DNA from: CAUZWH01 sp965224275
GTDB lineage: Bacteria; Pseudomonadota; Alphaproteobacteria; SHVV01
Assembly (NCBI GenBank): GCA_965224275.1
Contig: CBDCYR010000012.1
Span: 558,001-622,000 of the forward strand
DNA: 64,000 nucleotides
Direction: 5' to 3'
Shown here: piece after piece, positions 44,297-53,269 of the stretch
How positions within the stretch are numbered: position 1 is the first letter of the stretch
How the letters are laid out: each line of letters starts with the position of its first letter
The notes under the pieces: model-generated
What the model was told of the DNA's origin: nothing
Databases searched by the model: none
Seen by the model: only the letters and a program-made list of their open reading frames with translations
Made by a program: the position numbers and the translations under genes

Positions 44297-45118
44297 ATGA
44301 TTGTGCAGTCCGCACCAGATGGGGAACCGCGTTTCGTCATGACGATGTCGGAGCACACCGCGTTTGCCGGCAAGGTTGCGCGAGCCTTCGGCAATGAAAA
44401 TTTCGAGCCGGTGTCACCACGTGACGAGGTGTTGCACATTGTCGACCATCACGATGATGGCTGGGCCGTGTTCGATGTGCAGATGCGGTTCGATCCGGAG
44501 ACCCGATTTCCCTATCACCTGGTCAAAACGCCGCTTGAAGATATCCTCAAAACCAGCGCGCGTTCACCGACCTTCAACGAACAACACCATCCCTATTGCG
44601 GTCTGCTCTCGAGCATGCACAGCTGGGGACTTTATAACGGGCGCTATGGCCTTTCGGATCACGTCCTGATCGACCAGATCGATCCTGATATACGACCGCA
44701 GGTAAACGCGATGCTCGACGGTGAAGTTGAGCGTCAAGGGCGTCTCAAAGACAAGCTTGCAAGTGATGCACAAACCGCGGCCTGGTTGGAAGAGGCGCAT
44801 CTCATGCAGAACTACAAGCAGCTTCAGTTCTTCGACACGCTCTCGCTCTATTTCCACTGCAATCACGAGGGCGAACGCGGCATTGTCGAGTTTCCGCACG
44901 TTCCAAAAAATGCGACCGAGGATGTAACGGTGGAAATCAGACCAAGCGATGGCAACAGCTACGTTCTATCGCCATTTCCATTCGCAGAATCAGGGGACGA
45001 GTTTGAATTTGATGGACGTTACGTCGCACCGATTCCGGAAGCGGGGGAAGCCGATCTCCAAGGCCGGATGGAGCAGACGCCGTGGCAAAAACAGTCCGTC
45101 AGGTTCGTTCCGGCCTAA
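44297..45118 (+). CDS. DUF3891 family protein
   Basis: A 273-residue protein matching DUF3891: MIVQSAPDGEPRFVMTMSEH at the start, LHIVDHHDDGWAVFD (a conserved HHDDGW), PYHLVKTPLEDIL, CGLLSSMHSWGLY and LQFFDTLSLYFHCN. The conserved His/Asp residues resemble HD-type metal sites, but function is unknown. ATG 44297 follows a strong GGAGGGAGG signal. The IS lies 32 bases upstream. The next gene starts 16 bases downstream. Confidence 0.8.
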   Translation: MIVQSAPDGEPRFVMTMSEHTAFAGKVARAFGNENFEPVSPRDEVLHIVDHHDDGWAVFDVQMRFDPETRFPYHLVKTPLEDILKTSARSPTFNEQHHPYCGLLSSMHSWGLYNGRYGLSDHVLIDQIDPDIRPQVNAMLDGEVERQGRLKDKLASDAQTAAWLEEAHLMQNYKQLQFFDTLSLYFHCNHEGERGIVEFPHVPKNATEDVTVEIRPSDGNSYVLSPFPFAESGDEFEFDGRYVAPIPEAGEADLQGRMEQTPWQKQSVRFVPA

Positions 45119-45134
45119 TTGACGGGGGTTGGCG

Positions 45135-45914
45135 ATGCTGTTTGATCTCCTTGATGAAACCGTCAGCCAGATCGCCGCGATAGACGTCGATTCCGCGACC
45201 GCGCTTTTCTGGAATCAAGTGGCTACGGTACGCCCGGATGTCGTCGCCACCTTAAAGTCGGGCGTTGAGGATCCCGATAGGGCCGATGCAATCGGCCATT
45301 CCATCGCCCATGGCAAACTGACCTCAATGACGAATGACGTGCCGCACATGGCGGAAGTGCTTAGCGCTGCGGTCCGCAACCCGGATTTGCCGGCGTCAGT
45401 CCGGTGCGCAATTGTTGGGGTGCTGGCCTACGTTGTTCAACCGCACGACCTGATCCCCGACGAGGCCCCCGGTGGCTATGGTTTCATTGATGACGACATG
45501 CTGTTACGCGCCAGTCTTGTGGAGTTTCTCGACGAATTGCCGCCATCCGGATTCGATGCCACACGCGAGCGTAACTACATAGCGCTCGTGAGCGCGTTCG
45601 TATCGACCGACCTTATTCCCCTCCTGGAGAATGCGCTCACCGGTGTCGTTGAAGCCGATCACAAACTTCGTATCGTGCCGGCTGATGTGCTCGAACACAC
45701 GATAGAGCTAATTATCAAGGATCCGCTTAGAACACCGCTGCCCGACGCACCAAAAAACTTTACGCTGCCTGAAAGTCAGCACCTTCCAAGCGAACAGTGG
45801 ACCGGTAAGCCGGGCGGCGGTGCCGTTTTCGTGGACGGAGACAACGTCACGGTGTCGTTTCCTGGCGGCGGTGGTGTGCGTCTATCGGCGGGCGAAATAG
45901 TGGGCTGGATCTAA
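45135..45914 (+). CDS. DUF1232 (YkvA-like) protein
   Basis: A 259-residue protein whose middle carries the YkvA-type membrane hairpin: AIVGVLAYVVQPHDLIPDEA followed by GYGFIDDDMLLRASLV. These segments are moderately hydrophobic and found in many small membrane proteins of unknown role. The C-terminal part is soluble, with Gly-rich GGGAVFVDGDNVTVSFPGGG. ATG 45135 is preferred over an in-frame TTG at 45129. Gene pairing with DUF3891 suggests a joint role. Confidence 0.7.
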   Translation: MLFDLLDETVSQIAAIDVDSATALFWNQVATVRPDVVATLKSGVEDPDRADAIGHSIAHGKLTSMTNDVPHMAEVLSAAVRNPDLPASVRCAIVGVLAYVVQPHDLIPDEAPGGYGFIDDDMLLRASLVEFLDELPPSGFDATRERNYIALVSAFVSTDLIPLLENALTGVVEADHKLRIVPADVLEHTIELIIKDPLRTPLPDAPKNFTLPESQHLPSEQWTGKPGGGAVFVDGDNVTVSFPGGGGVRLSAGEIVGWI

Positions 45915-45994
45915 ATCCATCGATTACCGCCCCGACACGCTGCGAGCCGGTCAATCTCTTTCAAAACACTTTCGGATCGTCGCGGCGCCGGGTC

Positions 45995-46294
45995 CTAGTC
46001 AGCTTTGCTAGCCGTGATCATGCGTACGATATCGACGGAGAAAATCAGCATCGCCGCTGAGCCGATGATCGCCGGAAGAATATAGAGCTCGCCATAGTTC
46101 ACGCCCTCGAACCAATGACCCAGGATCGGCGAGCCCAGCCAGCCGCCCAGCCATCCCACGACAATCTTCGAGAAAAACGACGAAGTTCCAGGGGTCGCGT
46201 AGTACTTAAAGCCGTAGTGCAGGATCGCCGAAACCACGACGCTAATAATGAACAGAATGAAGAAGCTGACGAAGTCCATCCCGAGCATTTTCAT
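45995..46294 (-). CDS. GlsB/YeaQ/YmgE-like small membrane protein
   Basis: A 99-residue protein with three hydrophobic segments (FFILFIISVVVSAILHY, IVVGWLGGWLGSPIL, LYILPAIIGSAAMLIFSVDI) and the glycine-rich pattern GWLGGWLG typical of the transglycosylase-associated family. Function is unknown; relatives are stress-induced. It diverges from the PAAT transporter operon. Confidence 0.7.
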   Translation of the reverse strand: MKMLGMDFVSFFILFIISVVVSAILHYGFKYYATPGTSSFFSKIVVGWLGGWLGSPILGHWFEGVNYGELYILPAIIGSAAMLIFSVDIVRMITASKAD

Positions 46295-46553
46295 TCTCCC
46301 TCGGTCATTCGGTCATGCGATCAGTGTCTTGAACCTTATCCCGGTTCGTTAACCTTATCCCGGCCATCATGTCGTTGCCCGTGTCCGCTGTTAATATTGG
46401 TTAACGCGGCGGTCTCCGCAAGTCGGCCGAGGACGCGGCGTTTTCTTGTTCGAACATTTCATCAATCTCGATCTTCGTTGGGCACGACTGCCTGGTCGCA
46501 TGCTTTCTCCGCGCGACCGACCGCGATACCCTAATGTGGGAAGGTTAATTGCG

Positions 46554-47357
46554 ATGGCCGACACACACCCCGACACTCAAACCGTTACCGTGACACCCGC
46601 GCTCGCGGTAACCGATATCCATAAACGCTTCGGTCCTTTCGAAGTTCTGCGCGGTATCTCGCTCAGCGCCCATGAGCACGAGGTCGTTACGATTCTGGGC
46701 TCGAGCGGTTCGGGCAAGAGTACGTTCTTGCGCTGCATCAATCTGCTGGAGATACCCGACTCGGGCGATATTTTCGTGCGCGGCGAGCGCATCGAGATGA
46801 AGCAAACGCGATCTGGCCAAGCCGAACCGCGCGACGCGAGTCAGGTCGAGCGCATCCGCAGCCGGTTGGGAATGGTGTTTCAACAATTCAACCTATGGTC
46901 ACATTTAACCGTTCTCCAAAACGTCATCGAGGCGCCCATTCACGTTCTTAAACTTCCGCGCCCGCAGGCGATCGAACGCGCCGGGGCGTTGTTGGATAAG
47001 GTGGGCCTATCGGAAAAGATCAACGATTATCCGTCGCATTTGTCAGGCGGACAGCAGCAACGAGCCGCGATCGCTCGAGCTTTGGCGATGGAGCCCGATG
47101 TGATGTTGTTCGACGAACCAACCTCCGCGCTTGATCCGGAGCTCGTGGGCGAAGTTCTAAAGGTGATCGGCGCTCTTGCCGCAGAGGGTCGGACAATGCT
47201 CATCGTGACTCATGAAATTGGCTTCGCCAAAGAGGTCTCAACCGAGACAGTGTTCCTTTCCGAGGGTAAAATCGAGGAACAAGGACCGCCGGCGGAGTTG
47301 TTCGGGCAGCCCAAGTCAGAACGTCTCCAGCAATTCTTATCGGCGACCCGAAACTAG
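46554..47357 (+). CDS. Polar amino acid ABC transporter ATPase (HisP/GlnQ type)
   Basis: A 267-residue ABC ATPase: Walker A (LGSSGSGKSTFLRCIN), Q-loop MVFQQFNLWSHLTVLQNVIE, signature LSGGQQQRAAIARAL, Walker B VMLFDEPTSALDPE and switch LIVTHEIGFAKEV. The Q-loop form is typical of PAAT importers for histidine, ornithine, octopine or betaine-like amino acids. ATG 46554 follows GGAAGG. First of a four-gene importer order ATPase-SBP-permease-permease. Confidence 0.93.
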   Translation: MADTHPDTQTVTVTPALAVTDIHKRFGPFEVLRGISLSAHEHEVVTILGSSGSGKSTFLRCINLLEIPDSGDIFVRGERIEMKQTRSGQAEPRDASQVERIRSRLGMVFQQFNLWSHLTVLQNVIEAPIHVLKLPRPQAIERAGALLDKVGLSEKINDYPSHLSGGQQQRAAIARALAMEPDVMLFDEPTSALDPELVGEVLKVIGALAAEGRTMLIVTHEIGFAKEVSTETVFLSEGKIEEQGPPAELFGQPKSERLQQFLSATRN

Positions 47358-47412
47358 ACCGACCCCTTGCGTATGTCGCAAGACGGCTCAGAAAACTGTT
47401 ACGGAGGAACCA

Positions 47413-48189
47413 ATGAAAAAGCTGTTGATTGCCATTGCGGCGATCGCCTTCGCGTTTACCGCAGCGACCGCAAACGCACAGATGAAAAAGGTCCGGATCG
47501 GGACCGAAGGCGCCTATCCGCCGTTTAACTACGTGGACAAAGCAGGCAAGCTCCAGGGCTTTGACATTGAGATTGGCAAGGCCCTGTGTACGGCGATGAA
47601 GGCCGATTGTGTGTGGGCGACGCAGGATTGGGATGGGATTATCCCTGGTCTTCTCGCCAAGAAATACGATGCCATCGTTGCCTCGATGTCGATCACCGAG
47701 GAACGCAAGAAAAAGGTCAATTTCTCTAACAAGTACTATGTCACGCCGGCCAAGTTCGTCCGCAAGAAGGGCTCGGGCATCGAGATCAACAACGCCAGCC
47801 TTAAGGGTAAAAATGTCGGCGTGCAGCGCGCAACCGTGGCCGAGAACTTTCTGCGCGATAACTTTGGTAGCGTCGTCAAGGTCAAAGCTTATGCCACCCA
47901 GGACGAAGCGAATCTTGATTTCATTGCCGGACGCGTGGATCTCCTGGTCGCCGACTCTGTCGTGTTGTTGGAAGGGTTGCTGAACACCGATGATGGCAAG
48001 AATGCCGAATTCGTTGGTCCGGATTACACCGATTCGAAATGGTTCGGCGATGGCATAGGCATTGCCGTGCGCAAGGGCGACGACGAACTCCTCGACATGC
48101 TCAACAAAGCGATCGACCAGATCCGTGCCGATGGCACGTATCAGAAGATCAACGCCAAATACTTCAAATTCGACGTCTACGGCAATTGA
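47413..48189 (+). CDS. PAAT substrate-binding protein
   Basis: A 258-residue periplasmic binding protein of cluster 3 (HisJ/ArtJ type): Sec signal MKKLLIAIAAIAFAFTA with cleavage at ANA-QM, mature RIGTEGAYPPFNYVDKAG and GFDIEIGKALC. IVASMSITEERKKKVNFS and the C-terminal KWFGDGIGIAVRKGDDEL fit. Ligands of this class are basic or polar amino acids; the exact ligand cannot be read. GGAGG lies 5 bases before ATG 47413. Confidence 0.93.
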   Translation: MKKLLIAIAAIAFAFTAATANAQMKKVRIGTEGAYPPFNYVDKAGKLQGFDIEIGKALCTAMKADCVWATQDWDGIIPGLLAKKYDAIVASMSITEERKKKVNFSNKYYVTPAKFVRKKGSGIEINNASLKGKNVGVQRATVAENFLRDNFGSVVKVKAYATQDEANLDFIAGRVDLLVADSVVLLEGLLNTDDGKNAEFVGPDYTDSKWFGDGIGIAVRKGDDELLDMLNKAIDQIRADGTYQKINAKYFKFDVYGN

Positions 48190-48210
48190 TCCTTCTTCTC
48201 GGCATATAAA

Positions 48211-48250
48211 GGCCACGCCCACTCTCGCGCCAAAGAGAGGGGGCGTGGCC
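48211..48250 (+). terminator. Large hairpin between binding-protein and permease genes
   Basis: GGCCACGCCC (48211-48220) pairs with GGGCGTGGCC (48241-48250), and after one mismatch CTCTC pairs with GAGAG, giving a 10+5 bp stem. It lies 21 bases after the binding-protein stop and 6 bases before the permease start, with no U-run. It probably protects the binding-protein message and lowers permease expression. Confidence 0.65.
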
Positions 48251-48256
48251 TAGCCG

Positions 48257-48946
48257 ATGTTCGATCTCCAGGGCTATGGCTGGATGCTGTGGGAAGGCGT
48301 CCGCCTCACCATTGCGGTCGGCCTGGCAGCGATGGTCGCAGCCGTCCTACTCGGCTTGATCGGCGCCTGGGGTAAACTCGGCGGCGCTCGAACCGTAAGA
48401 ATTATTGCCCACGCCTACACCACGGTCGTTCGCGGCGTTCCCGAGTTATTGCTTATCCTGCTGATCTATTACGGTGTTCCGACCCTGGCTCAGGACGCCT
48501 TGGCGGGTTTGGGTTACGACGTCATCATCGATCTCAATCCCTTTGTGGCCGGCACGCTCACCATCGGGTTCATCTATGGTGCCTTCGCCACGGAGGTATT
48601 TCGCGGCGCGTATTTGGCGGTCCCGAAAGGGCAGGTCGAAGCCGCGCACGCGGTTGGAATGAACCGGATCCTGATATTCCGGCGCATTTTGCTCCCGCAG
48701 ATGTGGCGTTTCGCGCTGCCGGGCTTGGGCAATGTCTGGATGGTGTTGATCAAGGCGACGGCCCTGATCTCTGTCATCCAGCTCGACGAACTCATGCGCA
48801 GTGCCGATGTCGCGGCGCGCGCGACGAGGATGCCGTTTACCTTTTTTTTCGCGGCATCGCTCATCTATCTCGCAATCACGGTGGTTTCGATGATCGTTCA
48901 GCAGCGCGCCGAACGTTGGGCCAATCGCGGCGTGCGGCGGGCCTGA
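48257..48946 (+). CDS. PAAT ABC transporter permease (HisQ type)
   Basis: A 229-residue inner-membrane protein with five or six hydrophobic segments. The cytoplasmic coupling loop EAAHAVGMNRILIFRRILLPQ has the EAA motif that contacts the ATPase. VVRGVPELLLILLIYYG is the typical PAAT entry segment. ATG 48257 follows the hairpin. It ends 4 bases before the second permease gene. Confidence 0.92.
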   Translation: MFDLQGYGWMLWEGVRLTIAVGLAAMVAAVLLGLIGAWGKLGGARTVRIIAHAYTTVVRGVPELLLILLIYYGVPTLAQDALAGLGYDVIIDLNPFVAGTLTIGFIYGAFATEVFRGAYLAVPKGQVEAAHAVGMNRILIFRRILLPQMWRFALPGLGNVWMVLIKATALISVIQLDELMRSADVAARATRMPFTFFFAASLIYLAITVVSMIVQQRAERWANRGVRRA

Positions 48947-48950
48947 AATC

Positions 48951-49673
48951 ATGGATTTCGAAATCATTTGGAGCAGTCTGCCAAAACTCCTCGATGGTGC
49001 CTTACTCACCGTCGAGATCACGCTGCTGAGCCTGGTGATTGGATTTGTTATCGCGGTCCCGGTTGCGTTGTTGCGGTTGTCGCATCAGCCGCTGGCCTCG
49101 GCACCGGCGTATGGCTACATCCTCTACTTCAGGGGCACACCGCTGTTGGTGCAGCTTTTTCTCATCTATTACGGCAGCGGGCAGTTCAGCGCGTTTTTGG
49201 AAACCATCGGGCTTTGGGGTTTATTCCGCGAAGCCTATTTCTGCGCCCTGCTTACGCTCACGCTCAACACGGGAGCCTACACCGCTGAAATATTCCGCGG
49301 CGCTATTCAGGCGGTGCCGCGCGGCGAGATCGAAGCTGCGCGCGCGCTTGGCATGTCGCGCCTGCTCGAATTCCGGCGGATCGTTTTCCCCAGCGCCTTT
49401 CGAATTGCGCTGCCCGCCTACACCAACGAGGTCGTGTTCCTCCTCCAGGCGACGTCGCTGGTTTCGATCATTACGTTGCTCGACTTGACCGGCGTTGCGC
49501 GCATTATCGTTGCCCGGAGCTTCGAGCCCTACAAGCTCTATATCGTTGCTGGACTCATCTATTTGGTGATCTCATACGCCTTTATCTTAATTGGCCAACG
49601 TTTGGAACGACGCCTCAATCGCCACTTGAGAGATCGTGCCGCGCCTAATTTCGCAGCCGCCGACATTCGCTAA
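48951..49673 (+). CDS. PAAT ABC transporter permease (HisM type)
   Basis: A 240-residue inner-membrane protein. FRGTPLLVQLFLIYYGSGQF and the EAA loop EIEAARALGMSRLLEFRRIV mark it as HisM-type. It pairs with the permease just upstream. The Rieske oxygenase gene starts 60 bases downstream on the same strand. Confidence 0.92.
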   Translation: MDFEIIWSSLPKLLDGALLTVEITLLSLVIGFVIAVPVALLRLSHQPLASAPAYGYILYFRGTPLLVQLFLIYYGSGQFSAFLETIGLWGLFREAYFCALLTLTLNTGAYTAEIFRGAIQAVPRGEIEAARALGMSRLLEFRRIVFPSAFRIALPAYTNEVVFLLQATSLVSIITLLDLTGVARIIVARSFEPYKLYIVAGLIYLVISYAFILIGQRLERRLNRHLRDRAAPNFAAADIR

Positions 49674-49733
49674 CATGCGTCGTCGTAGTATTCTTAGATC
49701 ACGAGACCAACCCAGTTTTGGAAAGGGCAGGTG

Positions 49734-50882
49734 ATGAGCGTCGCCGACACCACAGAGCGCAGCATTCACGAAATCGGTAGCGGGCTATCGGCTATTCGCG
49801 AGCCACTTGATCGCGCGCGTCATGTGCCCGGCTATGTCTACAACTCGAACGAAATCCTCGAGCGCGAGAAAGAACGCCTGTTCATGAAAGATTGGCTCAT
49901 GATCTGCCGCGAGGAGGAAGTCGAAACCCCCGGCGATTTCATGACGTTTCGCCCGCTGGGAGAGCCTGTCGTGGTGACACGCGATGCCGACGGTCAGCTT
50001 CATGCGCTCGCCAACGTATGTCAGCATCGCGGCGTTGAGGTCGCGAGCGGGTCGGGCAACGCGCAGGAATTTTTGTGTCCCTATCACGGCTGGCTGTACG
50101 ATCTCACCGGGAAGCTGGTTGGCGCACCCTATATGAAGGAAGCTGAGGGCTTCGATCCGAGCACGTGCCGGCTCCAAGCGTTGCAAGTCGCGACCTGGGG
50201 CGGCTTTGTTTTCATATGCTTTGACGATACGGCGCCGCCATTTGAGGCATTCGCTGCCGATTTCATTCGTGAATTCAGCTTCCTGCAGCCCGAACAGTGC
50301 CGGCTGTCGAAGAAAATCGTCCTTGATCTCGACTGCAACTGGAAGTTCCTGATCGAGAATGTGATGGATATGTACCACGCGCATACTCTGCATGGGCAGA
50401 GCTTCGGCCAGCACACCTCGTATGACAATCTCAAGGTATCGCTGTTCGATCGCGGCGGTGTTCGATCGGACTATGCCTCGGGGCCGATCGCACCAGATGG
50501 CCAAACCCTGTTCGGCAAGATGCCATGGCTATCCGACAAGCCGGATGACTTCGCCCTATTCGGCTATATGCAGCCCAACACCTATATCGTCTGTCGTGTC
50601 GATCAGGTGCGGATGTTAATTACCTGGCCGATCGAGCCGGGAAAATGCCAGGGCTTGATGTACAGCCTATTTCCCAAAGAACATTTTTCGGAACCGGATT
50701 TTTGGCAGCGCGCCGACAAATATCACGATTATCTCGCCTACGTGCTCGGCGAGGACGCCGATATGGTGAAGTCATTGCAGCGTGGCATGGGCACACGGGC
50801 TTTCCAGCCCGGCCCCATGGCTGAATTGGAACAACCCATCCACCATGTGCTGAACGCCTACCTCGATCGGATGTTCGATTAG
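49734..50882 (+). CDS. Rieske non-heme iron oxygenase, alpha-type
   Basis: A 382-residue oxygenase. The Rieske [2Fe-2S] site is C96-x-H98 (NVCQHRGVEV) and C115-x2-H118 (EFLCPYHGWLYDL). The mononuclear iron site is around D212-H215-H220 (ENVMDMYHAHTLH). Alpha-only enzymes of this type demethylate or hydroxylate quaternary amines and betaines (GbcA, Stc2, CntA types); the transporter just upstream could import such a substrate. No reductase gene is next to it. ATG 49734 is chosen over a GTG one codon earlier. Confidence 0.9.
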   Translation: MSVADTTERSIHEIGSGLSAIREPLDRARHVPGYVYNSNEILEREKERLFMKDWLMICREEEVETPGDFMTFRPLGEPVVVTRDADGQLHALANVCQHRGVEVASGSGNAQEFLCPYHGWLYDLTGKLVGAPYMKEAEGFDPSTCRLQALQVATWGGFVFICFDDTAPPFEAFAADFIREFSFLQPEQCRLSKKIVLDLDCNWKFLIENVMDMYHAHTLHGQSFGQHTSYDNLKVSLFDRGGVRSDYASGPIAPDGQTLFGKMPWLSDKPDDFALFGYMQPNTYIVCRVDQVRMLITWPIEPGKCQGLMYSLFPKEHFSEPDFWQRADKYHDYLAYVLGEDADMVKSLQRGMGTRAFQPGPMAELEQPIHHVLNAYLDRMFD

Positions 50883-51004
50883 TTGGGCAGTCGTTGAAAA
50901 TACGTCGCTATTATCCTGACCGTCGCTTCCTAAAAATTTTGACGACCGTTCGGTTCTAGGGCCTTGCCGGGCGGAGGCGATGCAGTCTGGAGGCTAATGC
51001 TACT

Positions 51005-51391
51005 TTAGAAGTGTCCAAGAACTGCTGTAATCTTTTCCTTCAAGGTGCCTGAATTGAAAGGCTTGACGATGTGATTGCTAACACCAGCTTGTTTGGCCAA
51101 ATCTAACGTCTCGGGTCTGCTTTCGGTGGTTACAATGATGAACGGTGTCGCCTTCAGGCTTTTGTCTGCCCGGACCCTCCTTAATAGCTCCAGCCCGGTC
51201 ATCGGCGACATATTCCAGTCCGAGATGATAAGGCTGTAGGCTTTCTCTTTGGCCCTACGAAATGCTTCGGTGCCACCCTGAGCAAGATCGACGTTGGTCA
51301 AACCGATCTGCATGAGCAGATTTCGTTCGATCCGCAGCATAGTCATTTGACCGTCGACGATTAGGATTGGAAAATTTCTGCCTACGTCCAT
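51005..51391 (-). CDS. Single-domain response regulator, CheY-like
   Basis: A 128-residue receiver domain: phosphoacceptor D58 (IISDWNMSPMTG), T88 and K110 (IVKPFN). The usual acidic pair near the N-terminus is V12-D13-G14, so one acidic residue is replaced by glycine. It lacks an output domain and would act by protein contact. It diverges from the cyclic-nucleotide-binding gene. A partner kinase is not in the window. Confidence 0.9.
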   Translation of the reverse strand: MDVGRNFPILIVDGQMTMLRIERNLLMQIGLTNVDLAQGGTEAFRRAKEKAYSLIISDWNMSPMTGLELLRRVRADKSLKATPFIIVTTESRPETLDLAKQAGVSNHIVKPFNSGTLKEKITAVLGHF

Positions 51392-51483
51392 TCAACTATC
51401 CCAGATTTCGCGTATGTGATGCGGAGGGGTATAAGGGAAAGCTAGGCTTTCGCTTGTTGGATGCGCTGGCGCTATCTAGATTC

Positions 51484-52131
51484 ATGGCGCGACCGTTGTT
51501 CTCGTGGCACGTTACGACACTGCCAATAAAGGGCGAACCGGCGTTGGATCAGGGCGGATTAAAACGAAAATCTTTCAACGCCGACGTAGAAATTTTTTCG
51601 GCCGGACAGCCCGCCGACAAAGCGTACTTGATCGTATCAGGTTGCGTGAACATCGTTTCCCGAAGCCGCGATGATTGCCTTGTCTTAGATACGCTCGTCA
51701 CCGGTGATATTTTCGGGGAAATGGCGCTGTTCGTCGATCAGCCCCGCACCACTTCAGCAGTGGCCACCGAACCAACCAATTGTGTTGTGATCACCAAGTC
51801 TGATTTTCAAAAATATTTCGACAATGCCGAGTCATTCACAAAGGCGATTTTGAGGCTGTTGAGCAAACGTCTCCAAGATTCAAGTGCGCTGCAGCCGGCG
51901 TACGAGAATGGAGACAAAATAAAGAAGAAACGCGGCGCTGGGGGGCGGTCCGTTTCGGCATCTATAAGCATTCCTGAGCTAACATTCGATCTACTGCGCG
52001 ACGTAGCACTGGTTCGTTCCTTTGGGCGGAAAGGGAACACCTCCGTCACTCGGGTGATTCTCGACACTATTAACAAAAACCGAGGATCGCTTGAACAGGA
52101 GGCCGAAAAGCTAAGACAGATAAAGAAATAA
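51484..52131 (+). CDS. Cyclic-nucleotide-binding domain protein without a Crp-type helix-turn-helix
   Basis: A 215-residue protein. Residues about 15-130 form a cNMP-binding domain (FSAGQPADKAYLIVSGCVNI, GDIFGEMALFVDQPRTTSAV with the phosphate-binding arginine). The C-terminal part has no recognisable Crp wing, but VRSFGRKGNTSVTRVILDTI followed by a charged helix resembles a ribbon-helix-helix. ATG 51484 is preferred because an earlier frame start at 51367 overlaps the divergent CheY-like gene. Confidence 0.7.
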   Translation: MARPLFSWHVTTLPIKGEPALDQGGLKRKSFNADVEIFSAGQPADKAYLIVSGCVNIVSRSRDDCLVLDTLVTGDIFGEMALFVDQPRTTSAVATEPTNCVVITKSDFQKYFDNAESFTKAILRLLSKRLQDSSALQPAYENGDKIKKKRGAGGRSVSASISIPELTFDLLRDVALVRSFGRKGNTSVTRVILDTINKNRGSLEQEAEKLRQIKK

Positions 52132-52821
52132 TCTCATCACTCTGTGTCAACGCCGCTACTTAACTAGTTTCCTGTCGCCAAAATTGGCTACAGGTACGGA
52201 TCCCCACCAATCCGTCACAAGCACGGTTTTCAATGGATTCATCCTCGTCCCTTACAGATACTAAGCGGTGTTTCTTTTAAGGAACCGATCGCGCTGAAAT
52301 GCTTTTCTGCGCAAGGGTACGGTCCCTGGTAGATTTTCTATTGGTCTCACCCAACCAACCGGACTCAACCAGTCATTCGTGCGCGGCTGGCGCAGCTGCA
52401 TCGGAAATTTCTTCCGAGAAACGGGTGTCGTAGGTTAGATTGATAGTTCCCGCTTCCACCAAGTTAGCGATTGGGAAACACGAGCAACGGCCGATTGCAG
52501 GCCTCCTCACGCGGTCAGCGCCCGTTGTCGTCGGATGCGTCGTCTCTCTACTGAGTGCAATAAGCACCGTAGCCGCTTATCCGTGCGGTTCATCACTCGG
52601 AACGACATGCTGGATCAATACTGTCGCGCGCTGCACCCGTTAGCCTGCGTAAGCTTGCACAAACCAACGCGACCTTACGACGGAATTGGACCAACGCGAG
52701 CGTCACTATTTATGAGCGTCCTAGGGGATTCGTCAATATCGTAAAGGGTTCACCTCGATTGCGTATTTTCTCGGCGTCACTTACAAACCGATGACAAAGT
52801 CACGTCGCCGCGAGTACCAGT
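52132..52821. other. Gene-poor stretch
   Basis: 690 bases with no convincing gene, RNA or repeat. Short open frames here lack ribosome-binding sites and recognisable composition. A TCCGTGCGG and TCATCACTCGG region near 52580 resembles nothing I can name. Confidence 0.5.
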
Positions 52822-53028
52822 GTGTCGCTTTTACTGTCCTACGAAGACGCCGATGAAGTTCGGTCCCTGGCCCAGAAACTCATTCGTGAGCGTGGCGAAA
52901 AAGCCGCATATTATGTCAACGATCAGACATTGGACATGCTCGACCAGGGTAAGTTCGTGAGCGCCGCCCGGTGGGTCCGTGTCGCCCTTGTTATCCACGA
53001 ACTTAACCCCCCAACGACACCACGCTAA
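52822..53028 (+). CDS. Small hypothetical protein, 68 residues
   Basis: GTG 52822 opens a 68-codon frame with an amphipathic, acidic/basic composition (DADEVRSLAQKLIRERGEKA, YYVNDQTLDMLDQGKFVSAA, RWVRVALVIHEL). Short alphaproteobacterial proteins with an A-x-x-Y...D-x-G...W-x-x-V pattern of this kind are common and uncharacterised. It has no good Shine-Dalgarno. The composition supports a real protein. Confidence 0.6.
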   Translation: MSLLLSYEDADEVRSLAQKLIRERGEKAAYYVNDQTLDMLDQGKFVSAARWVRVALVIHELNPPTTPR

Positions 53029-53208
53029 GGATCCCCGTACGCGGAGTGGCCGACCCTAGGATTTGTAGGACTCATGCGATCCAGTTCCTGTTACGACGGG
53101 AGAAGCGGGGTGCTTCCTCGCCTGGATTCCAAAACCGATTTCTATTAGGAAAGTGCGATTACGAACCGTTGCGTCCAAACACTATCCAGCCGTGCAACTG
53201 ATAAAGCC

Positions 53209-53229
53209 CCGTCTCATCGAGACGGTTTT
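53209..53229. terminator. Intrinsic terminator, likely bidirectional
   Basis: Stem CCGTCTC/GAGACGG with a three-base loop and TTTT on the plus strand; on the minus strand the stem is followed by GGCTTTAT. It lies 41 bases beyond the HPt-REC stop (minus strand) and probably ends that transcript. Confidence 0.75.
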
Positions 53230-53269
53230 CTATATGGGCTTTCAACCTAGGTGGTGGAAATGGTCGATC

